From: Prosapia bicincta
Taxonomy: Eukaryota; Arthropoda; Insecta; Hemiptera; Cercopidae
Reading direction: 5' to 3'
Assembly (NCBI GenBank): GCA_036971475.1
Contig: JBAIZL010000002.1
Location: 166,714,714 to 166,778,713 of the forward strand
DNA length: 64,000 nucleotides
Under the pieces are notes generated by a model. That model had not been told where the DNA came from and did no database searches. It was given only the letters and a program-made list of their open reading frames with translations. Each line of letters opens with the position of its first letter. Within the stretch, counting starts at the first letter, position 1. The translations under genes were made by a program, and so were the position numbers. Shown here piece after piece: positions 1-9,660 of this stretch.

Positions 1-795
1 CAGGATATCCAAGAGGACATTAAATCGGTAAAGCAACAAGTCGCAAAGGTAAAGCAAACCGCTGGAGCGGGGATAGTAACACAAGTTTGCTTACCAAGGG
101 TAATAGACAGGAACGGGGAGGCTACGTACCGTAGGATTGAGTTCTGGGGGAATGACAAGGAAGATCCAATGACATTCCTAGGGGAAATAGAAGATCTATT
201 TTCTGAAATAGACAATACTATGGACGAGACTGCAAAATTAAGAATTGTAGAGCGATATTTGAAAGGGGCAGCGGATGCATGGTGGAAAGCCATAAAAAAC
301 AACACAGAAACTTATTCTGAATTCAGGCAGGAATTCACGGAGCATTTCTGGAGTTATCGCCAGCAGGATAGGGTGCGCAGACAGATAAATCAAGGGCGCT
401 ACCATAATAATGGACCATACTCTATGGCAGAGTATTTTATTATGATGGTAAACAGGGCGAAAAACTTAGACCCGATAATCCCAGAGAACCATCTCATCTT
501 CATGTTAATGAAACACTTTGGGAGTAACGTTCAGCTAGCTAGTGTGGGGAACCCCACAAGTAACATCAAACAAGCGATAGTTTTCCTACAACAGCTAGAC
601 AGCGTTACTGATAACGGCAATGGTAATGGGATCGCTCAAAGAAGTCAACAGAGGCAGGTTGCTCCAAACCAACAACCTAACCCTAACCCAAGGTCCCATG
701 GTGATACCGCAAAATACCAAGAGACCAAGTATCCTAAAAACCCTCATCCTAAATCGCCTATCCCCGGACCAAGCGACCACAAGCCAAAAAACTAA
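1..795 (+). CDS. gag: Gag (capsid) protein, 3' part, Ty3/gypsy
   Basis: The frame is open from base 1, so the gene starts upstream of the window; the ATG at 169 is internal. The visible 264 residues begin with a charged, probably coiled-coil stretch, then show the Retrotrans_gag capsid signature: FWGNDKEDPMTFL (about residues 48-60), a LKGAADAWW motif, and FRQEFTEHFWS. The C terminus is rich in Gln, Asn and Pro, and no CCHC zinc knuckle is visible, unlike many gypsy Gags. The stop codon TAA at 793-795 directly follows the slippery heptamer AAAAAAC, so most ribosomes would end here and a minority would shift into pol. Family assignment is secure; the role as virus-like particle shell protein is family knowledge. 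Confidence 0.85.
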   Translation, partial: QDIQEDIKSVKQQVAKVKQTAGAGIVTQVCLPRVIDRNGEATYRRIEFWGNDKEDPMTFLGEIEDLFSEIDNTMDETAKLRIVERYLKGAADAWWKAIKNNTETYSEFRQEFTEHFWSYRQQDRVRRQINQGRYHNNGPYSMAEYFIMMVNRAKNLDPIIPENHLIFMLMKHFGSNVQLASVGNPTSNIKQAIVFLQQLDSVTDNGNGNGIAQRSQQRQVAPNQQPNPNPRSHGDTAKYQETKYPKNPHPKSPIPGPSDHKPKN

Positions 796-849
796 ATATA
801 AGGATCTCTGGCAACAATCAGGGAGATAAGTTAACCAGGTTAGAGATCC
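786..849 (+). promoter_or_regulatory. -1 programmed ribosomal frameshift signal, gag to pol
   Basis: Seen: 786-792 is A AAA AAC in the gag frame (codons AAA 787-789, AAC 790-792), followed at once by the gag stop TAA 793-795. A one-base backward slip enters the pol frame, which is open from here to 4,931. After a 9-nt spacer, GGATCTCT (802-809) is perfectly complementary to AGAGATCC (842-849); two G-U pairs and one C-G pair can extend the stem inward. Known: A AAA AAC is a classical eukaryotic slippery site, for example at retroviral gag-pro junctions. Inferred: this makes the Gag-Pol fusion. Pseudoknot formation was not evaluated. Confidence 0.8.
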
Positions 850-941
850 GAAGCACAAAGAAGTCAAAAATAATTCAGAGCGAGAGACCGAAGGAAAAGC
901 CGGTTTACCATCATAATAAGATCAGGCTAGGCGGTTTTTCC

Positions 942-3900
942 ATGTCTATTAGGGACGATTTGTTAGAGGAAAGAATTGACTCGGTTGTAAAACTGGAGAA
1001 TATAGACCAGTGTCCAGTGATAGAGTGCGGAATTAAAGACCATAAGTTAATTGCACAAGTTGATACAGGTGCCCAAATGTCTGTGATTAAAACAGAAAAA
1101 TACATAGCCCTAAAACAAAACGGGAATTTATTCTATGAGCTACCTATAGCTAATGTAGCGATAGTCACAGCATTAGGGTCAACCTGCAAACGAGTCAAAT
1201 TACAAACGATGCTACCTCTAACATTAAACGGACACACAAAGGAATTTGTTTTCTTGATTGTGGACAATCTACGGGTTGACCTCATCTTGGGAGCAAATAC
1301 TTTGTGTGCGTTAAAAGCCCGGATAAACATGGAGAGATCGTTCATGACGTATGAAATTGATGGATATCTGCTGCACCAGGAGTTTCTTGTAGCGAATAAT
1401 AATAAAAATAATATAAAACTAGAGATAGGATGTAATAAAATTAATAAAATAACAAACAAAAATACTAACAAAAATGTAATATGTTCCGACGTTACAAGCG
1501 GGGAACAGGAAATAAATATAATAGATCCGTCTTGTATAGACGGGCAAATTAACGACGGCAAATTAACACCTGTAGAGCCGACATTGGAGTGCCCGATAGT
1601 GAATAGCGTGCAGAAGGGGCTGTTCACGGGAAAGGATCAGGAAGATGGGTCCTTGTGCGAGTTAGGCGATGACAAACTAAAAAATAAACAAACACGAAAC
1701 AAAAATATAACTAAAAATGTAAAATGTTCCACCGATACAAGCGGGGAACAAAGAATAAAATCAAAACAATTGTCAACGAATAAGGTTAAGAACGAGATTA
1801 CCAAAAATTTAAATAACAAGTTGTGCGAAAATTCGAGGAAGAGTGAATTATTAAACTGTGAAAGAACGGAATCAAGTAAGCTAACGGGATTAAACAAAGC
1901 AAAAAATGGGTTAACCAAACCTACAACAAACAAATTAAATAATGACGAGGGAGGATTCAACGAATTAAATAAAAATGGCTACAAGCCGAAACAAATAAAA
2001 TTCCAACAAGTTAGGGAAAGACCTAATTGTCGGGAAACAAATCCGTTAGACTTAACAAGAATTCCAAAGCACTTTAATTCTAATCAATCTTGCTTGAAAA
2101 CGAAGTCCAAATTGTTTGCTAAAAATAAATTTAAAAGTAAATCTCACCAGTATAAAAATTATCAAAATAAACCAAGTAAAAATAAATCAAAAATAAAAAT
2201 AAAATACAGGAATTACGCACAATGGCGTAACACAAAACGCCGAAAGAAAATCAGAACGCGTAAAACATATCTAAAAATAAATACGATTAAGTTGGAAAAT
2301 ACAAATAATCATTGCATATTAAACAAACAAGAAATGTTGAAGTTACAAGAATTGATAAACAATTATTCAGACGTGTTTAATGAAAAACCAGGTAGATCCA
2401 ATAAATATAAACATGCGCTCAAAATTAAAGAAGGCACAACTTTTGTGAACAGGAACTATCCTATTCCAATGAACTTCCGCAAACAGGTTCAGGAAGAAAT
2501 CGACAAAATGCTCCGATATGACATAATTGAGAGGTCAAGGACGCCGTATGTTAATCCTATGGTTGTTGTCATAAAATCAGACAATACGGTTCGACTTTGT
2601 TTAGACGCTAGGAAGTTAAACGAGATAACTGTACCCGATTATGAGAGTGCACCTAGTATAGACGACATCCTAAGAAAAGGAAGGAATAAACGGTATATTA
2701 CAAAAATTGATATGACATCAAGTTTTTGGCAAGTGCCATTGACACACGATTCCAAGAAATATACCGGCTTTTTATTCGACAATAAGGTGTACAATTTTAA
2801 GGTCGTTCCATTCGGGTTACAGAATTCTCTAGCGGCCCTAGTAAGAACAGTCGATTTAACACTTGGCGTGGAATTAAGCGACAACATATTAGCCTATGTT
2901 GACGACTTGTTATGTCTATCGGAGACATTTGAAGAACACCTCGAGCACTTGCGTATAATATTTTCCAAATTCAGGGAGGGAAATTTAACAATAAATCCCA
3001 ATAAGACATTGTTCTGCCAACAGGAAGTGAAGTTTTTAGGGTACATTTTTGACCAGAAAGGGGTAAAAACTGACCCAGATAAGCTCCAAGCGATTCGCGA
3101 TTTTCCTAGTCCTAAGAATAAAAAACAGTTACAATCATTCTTAGGATTTGTGAATTATTATTCGCGATTCACAAGTCAATACGCCCGAGAAACTTCACCC
3201 CTGTTGAAGCTATTAAGAAAGGGACAACCCTGGGTTTGGGATATAGAAATGCAAGATGCATTTAGGAATGTAAAAAACCTGTTTGTGGAAGCAGTTACTT
3301 TGACACATCCGGTGGAAGGTCGGGGAACGTTTTTACAAACTGATGCGAGCGATAACGCTATAGCAAGTCAGCTGTACCAGGAAGACCAACAGGGCAGGTT
3401 ACAAGTAATTGGATTTGTATCGAGAACACTGAAACACGCGGAATTAGGGTATACAGTGTGCGAAAAGGAGCTTTTGGCAATAGTGCATGGCCTAAAGAAG
3501 TTTCGGCCATTGATAGTAGGGGCCCCATTAACTATCATTACAGACAACAAAGCACTAAAGTTTCTCTATTCATGCAACTATACCAATGCACGCATAACTA
3601 GGTGGATTCTCGCGATACAGGAATATCAGCCAAAAATGAGACACTGTCCAGGTAAAGAAAACGTTCCTTGCGACACCATAAGTCGGATGTATCAAAGTAA
3701 TACAGGAAATAATAGCGGGCAAAAGGGTTTAAATATAGTTAAAATAGGACAAATTAAGGTAGAATGCCCTACAATAATACAAAAGATGTTTAAAGAAATG
3801 AGACAAGTCCAGGAGCAAGAACCTGAACTTTCTCATATAATAAATCACATAAATCAGTTTAATTATTATAAAATATGTAACAATATATTATGTAAAATTG

Positions 3901-4931
3901 TAAACAATAGAACGAAGGTTGTGATGCCAAAGCAAAATATCGTTCCATTTATAGAGCATGTACACAAACAATATGCACATTTAGGTAGAAATAAAATTGT
4001 CAAAATGATAAACAAACATGTTTACATTAAAAATATACATCAACAAGTCATAGATGTCATTCGGAATTGTCGGATCTGCCAGTTTGCAAAAGTAACAAAT
4101 CGATATTTGCAAGCAAGGACTAAACCCATTTTAACACAACAGCCGGGAGAGATTGTTGCTGTCGATTTTTTAGGACCTTTGCCCCGGAGCACAGGAGGTG
4201 CAAGACACATTTTAGTGGTTGTAGATGTATTCTCGAAATTAGTAAAATTATATGCAGTTAAGCGCCCAAATACGACGAGTACAATCGCCAAACTGTCGCA
4301 TTATTTTCAGACAATAGGGAAGCCTAGGCGAATACTCTCAGATTTCGGATCGGCTTTTACGTCCCGACAATGGAATTTATGGATGCGCGACAACAGTGTT
4401 GAGCATACATTAATTCCGGTCAGGCATCCACAGGTAAACCATGCCGAGAGGATAAACCGAGATCTGGGCAGGATTCTTAGGACCTATTGCCATGAAGCGC
4501 AGTCATCATGGATGAGATATCTGCCATATATGGAACAGGTAATTAACATAACTCCCCATGAAGTAACTGGATATTCACCTATCCAGGTACACCATGGGGA
4601 AGTACCGATATATATATGGGAGAGATTTCTGCCAGATGATTGTAGAAATGCGGAACAAGCGACACAAAGAGAAACCTTACAAAATGTATTCGATCGTATA
4701 AGGACAGTGGGAGAAAGACGGGCTGCTATGAAAAATATAAACTGCCGAGAAACGTCGTTTCAACCGGGCGATTTAGTCCTAATCACTAGGCACAATAGAT
4801 CAGATGTGTCTAAGAATGAGACAGAAAAGCTGCTGTTAAGGTACCAAGGTCCTTATAAAATTAAAAGGAAAATGGGTCGAAAAACCTACCAAATTGCAAA
4901 GACTCTGTGTTTTTTATGTGTATTATTCTAA
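942..4931 (+). CDS. pol: Pol polyprotein: protease, RT, RNase H, integrase (Ty3/gypsy)
   Basis: Intact 1,329-codon frame. The same frame is open back to the frameshift site, so the ATG at 942 is probably not the functional start and Pol is likely made as a Gag-Pol fusion. Aspartic protease: DTGA at residues 41-44 and ILGAN near 110. RT: LCLDARKLNEI, PFGL and catalytic YVDD at 652-655. RNase H: D801, E843 and D868. Integrase: zinc-binding H1008, H1013, C1043, C1046; catalytic D1075, D1134 and E1169 with 34 residues between the last two; a GPY module near the C terminus. Odd points: a Lys/Asn-rich linker of about 300 residues separates protease and RT, and the protein ends in an abrupt hydrophobic tail (FLCVLF), so the extreme C terminus may be altered. 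It would copy element RNA into DNA and insert it into the genome. Confidence 0.92.
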   Translation: MSIRDDLLEERIDSVVKLENIDQCPVIECGIKDHKLIAQVDTGAQMSVIKTEKYIALKQNGNLFYELPIANVAIVTALGSTCKRVKLQTMLPLTLNGHTKEFVFLIVDNLRVDLILGANTLCALKARINMERSFMTYEIDGYLLHQEFLVANNNKNNIKLEIGCNKINKITNKNTNKNVICSDVTSGEQEINIIDPSCIDGQINDGKLTPVEPTLECPIVNSVQKGLFTGKDQEDGSLCELGDDKLKNKQTRNKNITKNVKCSTDTSGEQRIKSKQLSTNKVKNEITKNLNNKLCENSRKSELLNCERTESSKLTGLNKAKNGLTKPTTNKLNNDEGGFNELNKNGYKPKQIKFQQVRERPNCRETNPLDLTRIPKHFNSNQSCLKTKSKLFAKNKFKSKSHQYKNYQNKPSKNKSKIKIKYRNYAQWRNTKRRKKIRTRKTYLKINTIKLENTNNHCILNKQEMLKLQELINNYSDVFNEKPGRSNKYKHALKIKEGTTFVNRNYPIPMNFRKQVQEEIDKMLRYDIIERSRTPYVNPMVVVIKSDNTVRLCLDARKLNEITVPDYESAPSIDDILRKGRNKRYITKIDMTSSFWQVPLTHDSKKYTGFLFDNKVYNFKVVPFGLQNSLAALVRTVDLTLGVELSDNILAYVDDLLCLSETFEEHLEHLRIIFSKFREGNLTINPNKTLFCQQEVKFLGYIFDQKGVKTDPDKLQAIRDFPSPKNKKQLQSFLGFVNYYSRFTSQYARETSPLLKLLRKGQPWVWDIEMQDAFRNVKNLFVEAVTLTHPVEGRGTFLQTDASDNAIASQLYQEDQQGRLQVIGFVSRTLKHAELGYTVCEKELLAIVHGLKKFRPLIVGAPLTIITDNKALKFLYSCNYTNARITRWILAIQEYQPKMRHCPGKENVPCDTISRMYQSNTGNNSGQKGLNIVKIGQIKVECPTIIQKMFKEMRQVQEQEPELSHIINHINQFNYYKICNNILCKIVNNRTKVVMPKQNIVPFIEHVHKQYAHLGRNKIVKMINKHVYIKNIHQQVIDVIRNCRICQFAKVTNRYLQARTKPILTQQPGEIVAVDFLGPLPRSTGGARHILVVVDVFSKLVKLYAVKRPNTTSTIAKLSHYFQTIGKPRRILSDFGSAFTSRQWNLWMRDNSVEHTLIPVRHPQVNHAERINRDLGRILRTYCHEAQSSWMRYLPYMEQVINITPHEVTGYSPIQVHHGEVPIYIWERFLPDDCRNAEQATQRETLQNVFDRIRTVGERRAAMKNINCRETSFQPGDLVLITRHNRSDVSKNETEKLLLRYQGPYKIKRKMGRKTYQIAKTLCFLCVLF
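1461..1748 (+). repeat. Direct repeat inside the protease-RT linker of pol
   Basis: Two copies of about 47 bp (1,461-1,507 and 1,701-1,748) encode closely similar peptides around TSGEQ preceded by KNV-C. They sit in the low-complexity Lys/Asn-rich linker and are in the same frame, so the linker seems to have grown by internal duplication of about 240 bp. The intervening sequence is no longer obviously duplicated. Confidence 0.65.
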
Positions 4932-5281
4932 ATGTGTTTCTTTCCAGCTGACTATTAATTTGACATGTGTGACTATACTTAGACCATACACAATTGATAA
5001 ACTTATTTAGGAGGGTTTATATGTACTTTAAATAGTAGTCAGCGGGAATAGGCTTGTTGTGGGTTTGGCCCTACGAGCAGGAAACATACACTTAACTCTG
5101 GGAGTTTAGCACGGTTTTACCAGCAGGGTGATAGGCAGAGTTTTGGTTGTTTATAAATATGTTTTCTTGTAAACAATTAAATTATAGTATTCTGCAAGAA
5201 AGGATTTAAACAACGCAAGCAGACGACCGCGTGGAGCTGCGGTGGTAGGGACGGTAGAGGTTAGGTGAGGTGGGGGGACGT

Positions 5282-5320
<39 letters not shown>

Positions 5321-5400
5321 AGTGTATGTGTGTAATAAACGTTTCCCTAATATAGTCTATTAATTTTGGTTCCTTATCAGTTTCAATAAAAATTAATATT
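4932..5400 (+). other. 3' untranslated region of the first LTR element, LTR limits unresolved
   Basis: No ORF of note. Directly around the pol stop is a pyrimidine-rich stretch ending TTTCTTTCCAG (ends about 4,950), which resembles a splice acceptor, although no env frame follows. A purine-rich run (5,255-5,279), a (GT)n run and AATAAA (5,334-5,339) follow. These suit polypurine tract and polyadenylation functions, but no repeated LTR sequence is available to fix boundaries. Confidence 0.4.
5286..5317. repeat. (GT)n microsatellite
   Basis: About 16 uninterrupted GT units followed by imperfect TGTATGAGTGTATG, just upstream of an AATAAA signal. Confidence 0.95.
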
Positions 5401-7633
5401 TAATGTGGGGTTTGAGTCAATTGTCCAAACATTGATGAATGGGATTTTAGTTAAGATTTTAATCGAGGATATTCGTAAATTAAATAATAACAGAAACTTG
5501 TTTCTTGTCTTTGTTTGTTAATGGAGTTAATTTATTCTAAATATAGCCTTCAATTGAGGTGAAGTAGCATTGACTAATCTTGTTCATGTAAAAAAGCTCT
5601 GACCAATACATAGAAAAACAGCCAGCAATGCAATTATCTTGTTTAGAGAATAAAGTCATGCGAACCTTAAGTAAGAATATTTTATCGCAATCACCGTTCC
5701 CTGGTAGTGAAACATGTACAACTTGGCTGGAGGGCCACCAATTAACGTTATCTAATCAAATAATTGTATTATTTTCAGATATACGGCATAAAGTGTGATC
5801 GTAGTAGTTGGGAATTGTAATGAAAATAATCTTTTTTAAATTTCTAGTAGGTACTTCATATTATTACCATTTTAATATTTTTCGTTTTTTTTAATAAACC
5901 GAGCATTTTATGTCAATTAGAGTAATTTTTGATTAACGTAAAAAAGACAGTGAGGCTATACATTCATTTTCCAAAACGATAAAATAGGTTTTTATTACGT
6001 TATGCTTTTAATTTGCTTGAAGTGTACTCCCATGCAAATGAATATTTACACAACTGACACCTTATATTCAGTTTTTTTTTTTTTTACACAACTGACACGA
6101 TTGAAGCTACTGTAACACTCAGAGGTTCGAAGAATGCGCTAAACTATTTTTAAAAGATAGCAAAATACTTGTGGTGAGAAATTCCCTGCAATCCACGAAT
6201 ATTTCGCTCTAAAGTCATTACGTCTCGTATTCTGTACGATTGTTTTCTGCAAAAATGCACTGAGGGTCTCATTTGTCTAAACGTTATGGTTCGTGTAATG
6301 AGTCACATTATAAATAAAAATAACTATATTTAAGCTCAGTGCAATTCTCAATCAGTCAGGGTTAGCTATGAAATATTTAAAGTTTTTCAAATGTGTTAAT
6401 AATATTATCCAATAAAATGAATATTTGCCCAAAATATAATCATCCATAAATGCTGCCTTGATTCAGAGAATAAAGTTGAGAATATGATGTATAGGGTTCA
6501 AATATACATTTACATTGTGGGAATATAATGGAACACTATTTCGGTGATCCCAGATATTCCTACATGAATTTCGTCATATTTTCTGATAGTTTCACATAAT
6601 ACTGCCAAGGTCCACTATTGTGCAGAGATCAAATTGGTCTTGGAAGGCTACTATTTGAAATATTTAGTTACTTAGTTTCCTGCACACATTTAGAATTATC
6701 TACTTTGTCCTTTGCTAAAAAATATTCTATCATCTTCCCATTTACAAAAACTCCTGTAAGTTTATTTATTATTATTCTAATTTTATTTGAAAAGTCTTTG
6801 TTATTTTTTGCTTATTGCAAACATATCAATACCTATATAGAAATCAATATATTTTAGATTATTTATTTTATCACTATAAAAACGCTACAAGACTGAGTTG
6901 CCTACATTCAGGACAGTAGACCTAGGTATTAGATCTCAGTAATCATATTTTATAGGTATAAATTAATTGGATTTAATATAATATCCTATATATGTTTTCA
7001 ATAATGTTATCCTGTATTAGAAGTTCATCATTTGTAGTTATTTTGTTTTATTCAATATCTTATTCATTGAGTGAAATCCTTGAACTCATAAATAAGGGTT
7101 GTATTCCATTACTCATAATAGCACTCATATTTAGATTTAGCCCCAAACAAACTAACGAGGTCATTTTGGAGGGGAGAAATATCCCAGTGTCAGTTCAGTA
7201 GCAGGAAAACAGCTCTTGTCAGCTGCTGGGTGATATATCTTGTCTGAGAAATATATATGAAGAGCCCAATTATGAGATCTGTTCTAATAATAATAAGGCA
7301 ATTGGGGAGAGTGGTCATATTCGAACCTACTTATTTTCCCTCATAAATGCCTCGGTTTTATGATCTATTTCAACATACAGCTACATGTATTTCAGTACCA
7401 GAAGCTACACAGTGGTATGCTCTTATCATTACCTGGATCAAGAAAACGATTACCTTTGTCATAATTGTGATATGAACTCTATTTACCTCGAGAGCTACAA
7501 TTTACATACTCGTTATTCGCAAACAATTGCAGATTGGATAGCTAATTTTATTTTGAAATTACATATTGGAGTTCATATATTGTCTTGTAAAGGACGTTAG
7601 CCTTATATTGACTTATAAATTTAATAACATATA
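5401..7633. other. AT-rich interval, no gene seen
   Basis: Only short chance ORFs (for example 6,618-6,857 and 6,992-7,201), without recognisable motifs or codon bias. No inverted repeats or RNA gene signatures were noticed. Confidence 0.6.
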
Positions 7634-9660
7634 TTAACCTTAAAGTGTATGGCCTGGGCCTGTGAGGCCCACAAATTTTTTTTTGTCTAGATTTGAAGGT
7701 CTAAATATGATAAAGAGTTATGGTTGCCTGTAGTTTTCTGAAAAAAATCCTTAGAATGTATAGAGAGTATTTTTTCTCTTGTTAATAGCTCAGTGTTCAT
7801 ATGACAGCGGTTGCAACTTGCTGTGGATTCAATAAACCCAACCCGTTCGTTTATGTTACCAGTTTTTCTTTTTGATTTTATTGAATTTATATTTCAATAT
7901 CATTCTGGTTACTCAAAAGTGTGAAATAATATTTGATGATTTGCGTAAAGATTACTCAATATTTTTTTTTATATACTGGATATTATTTTTGTGATTTTGA
8001 GCGTTTGTTTGCGACAGAATTGATCTGAGCAGTGAAATGATTCTGTTTGAAGATAGTGAAAGTAACTATGATGGCTCGGATGCTGATCCAGGTTTGGATA
8101 TCTCATGTGAACTTGTTTCAGATCCTGAGGATCAGATCGATGGAGAACAGAAAGAAAACGTGGGGAGCAACGTGGTTGAATTCAATACTGATAATTCCCA
8201 AAATTAATGTGAACATGATTCAGAGCCTGAGTAATGGAGAACAAAAAGAAAACGTGGAGGAGCAAATTGAATTCAAAACTGACAATTCCCAAAATGAATG
8301 TGAACAGTTACAGAATGAAAGTACAATAGTGGAAAATGTGTCTGCTCTATCTAATATCTGCAATGTAGAGGGTTAATTTTTTGGTAAAGAATTAAACCCT
8401 AAATGGCCTAAGAACCAAGGCAGTTCGAATACAATAGCCTTAGCTCATAATATGGAACCAGAGTTGAAACATTTCGAGCTGGAATGTGCATTAGGCGATT
8501 TCAATTCCTTAGCAGTTGTATTGGTTGTGATTATTTAGAAAATAGAAAAATTAGGAAGTGACAGGACATCTTCTCTATTATTAGAGAACTAACGGATCTG
8601 TTTATCTCCAACTGTAGGAAGTACTATTCAGTTTCAGAATGTGTAGCACTAAATGAGACACTTGTACCTTTCACGGAACGCTAACGTTTTTGTTTGCACA
8701 TGCTCAGAAAGTTAAAAAAAATTGGCATCAAAGTATTCAGACTAGTTCGATTGAAAACCTACTCCGTGATATATTTATAAGTATACTGTGGCAAACAATC
8801 TGGTGGGTGGTCCTCATTACATAAGCAACGAAATCAAAGATGTTGTTCGTAGTTTGTTTAGCCCAATAAAAGCCAGTAATAGAAATATAACAATGGGCAA
8901 TTGGTTTACACCCTATGCGACTGCTAAAAAACGTCTTTAAATGATCCACTAACAATTGAACTTAATTTTTTCAAACATATACCTCATATACCACCGTCGT
9001 TTGCAAGACCTGGAAAGGGGAGATATTGTAGCTTTGGCTTCCAAAACAACATGACCTTAGTCTTTTACATACGAAACAGAAACAAATGTGTGTTATTATT
9101 GACGACTATGCATCATGACAAAGAAATAGACCCAGAGACTAGTGAAGAAAAGAAAACCCAGCGTTATAACTTAATATAATGTTACTAAAAGCGGCGTTGT
9201 TGTTGCTAATGCTATATATGCCGAATATGCAGTTGCAAGAGCAACAAAAATAAGGCCATTTTGTTTGTTTTATGGTTTGACGAGCATAGCTGCTCTGAAT
9301 ACTGCACTGCTACAAGGAAACCCAAAACCTTATGTAAGAAGAGACTTCTTCAAGAGTTTAGGATGAATAATTCTTCTAGCCCAAATGTCACTCCGAGCAG
9401 TAACAAGCAATTTAACACTATGAATACGTTCCCTAGCTGCGAGACACTACTGCATTCAACCTCCCACAAAGAAAAGTACCTCGGCCAGGCAAAAGTGGAA
9501 GGTATTACATGTATAAAGACAAAAAGTATTTTTAGAAGCAATGCAAAATTTGAATGCTCTTGTCACATGCAGAGTTGTTGTGTGAGACCTGTAGTTCCAT
9601 GACTTTACATCTAAGAAAATATTCCACTTTACATACATTAGATAAGAAAAAAATTGCATT
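7634..9660 (+). mobile_element. piggyBac-like element, decayed, 3' end not found
   Basis: The left boundary is TTAA (7,634-7,637), the piggyBac target site, followed by CCTTAAAGTG and a hairpin-forming TGGGCC-TGTGA-GGCCCA at about 7,655-7,671. Transposase fragments follow in + orientation. No inverted copy of the left terminus was found downstream, so the 3' end is lost or too diverged. The right limit given is where transposase homology fades. Confidence 0.7.
8037..9602 (+). pseudogene. piggyBac-like transposase pseudogene
   Basis: Reading from ATG 8,037 gives an acidic N terminus with an internally repeated GEQKENV / TDNSQN module, as usual for piggyBac transposases, but stops appear after about 56 codons. 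Further fragments in shifting frames match the family in order: an ALNETLVPF-like segment (about 8,650-8,680), ITMGNWFTPYATAKKRL (about 8,888-8,938), VLLLTTMHHDKEID (about 9,090-9,130), ITYYNVTKSGVVVANAIYAEYA (about 9,170-9,235), and a final Cys-containing region near 9,500-9,600. Many stops and frameshifts make it non-functional. Known role: cut-and-paste transposase using TTAA sites. Confidence 0.8.

Larger units (their letters stand above)
1..5340 (+). mobile_element. Ty3/gypsy LTR retrotransposon, 5' end outside window
   Basis: Seen: consecutive gag and pol reading frames in the order gag, protease, RT, RNase H, integrase, which is the Ty3/gypsy (Metaviridae) order. The 5' LTR, primer binding site and gag N terminus lie before base 1. 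Pol is uninterrupted over 1,329 codons, so the copy is young or under selection. The 3' boundary is uncertain. After the pol stop there is a purine-rich run (5,255-5,279), a (GT)n tract and an AATAAA at 5,334-5,339, but without the 5' LTR I cannot define the 3' LTR. No envelope ORF follows pol. Confidence 0.85.

Noticed and set aside
1133..1960. Long minus-strand ORFs under the first pol
   Set aside because: Antisense shadows of a strongly supported + strand Pol.
6115..6135. tRNA B-box-like GGTTCGAA
   Set aside because: No A box at the right distance and no cloverleaf can be drawn.
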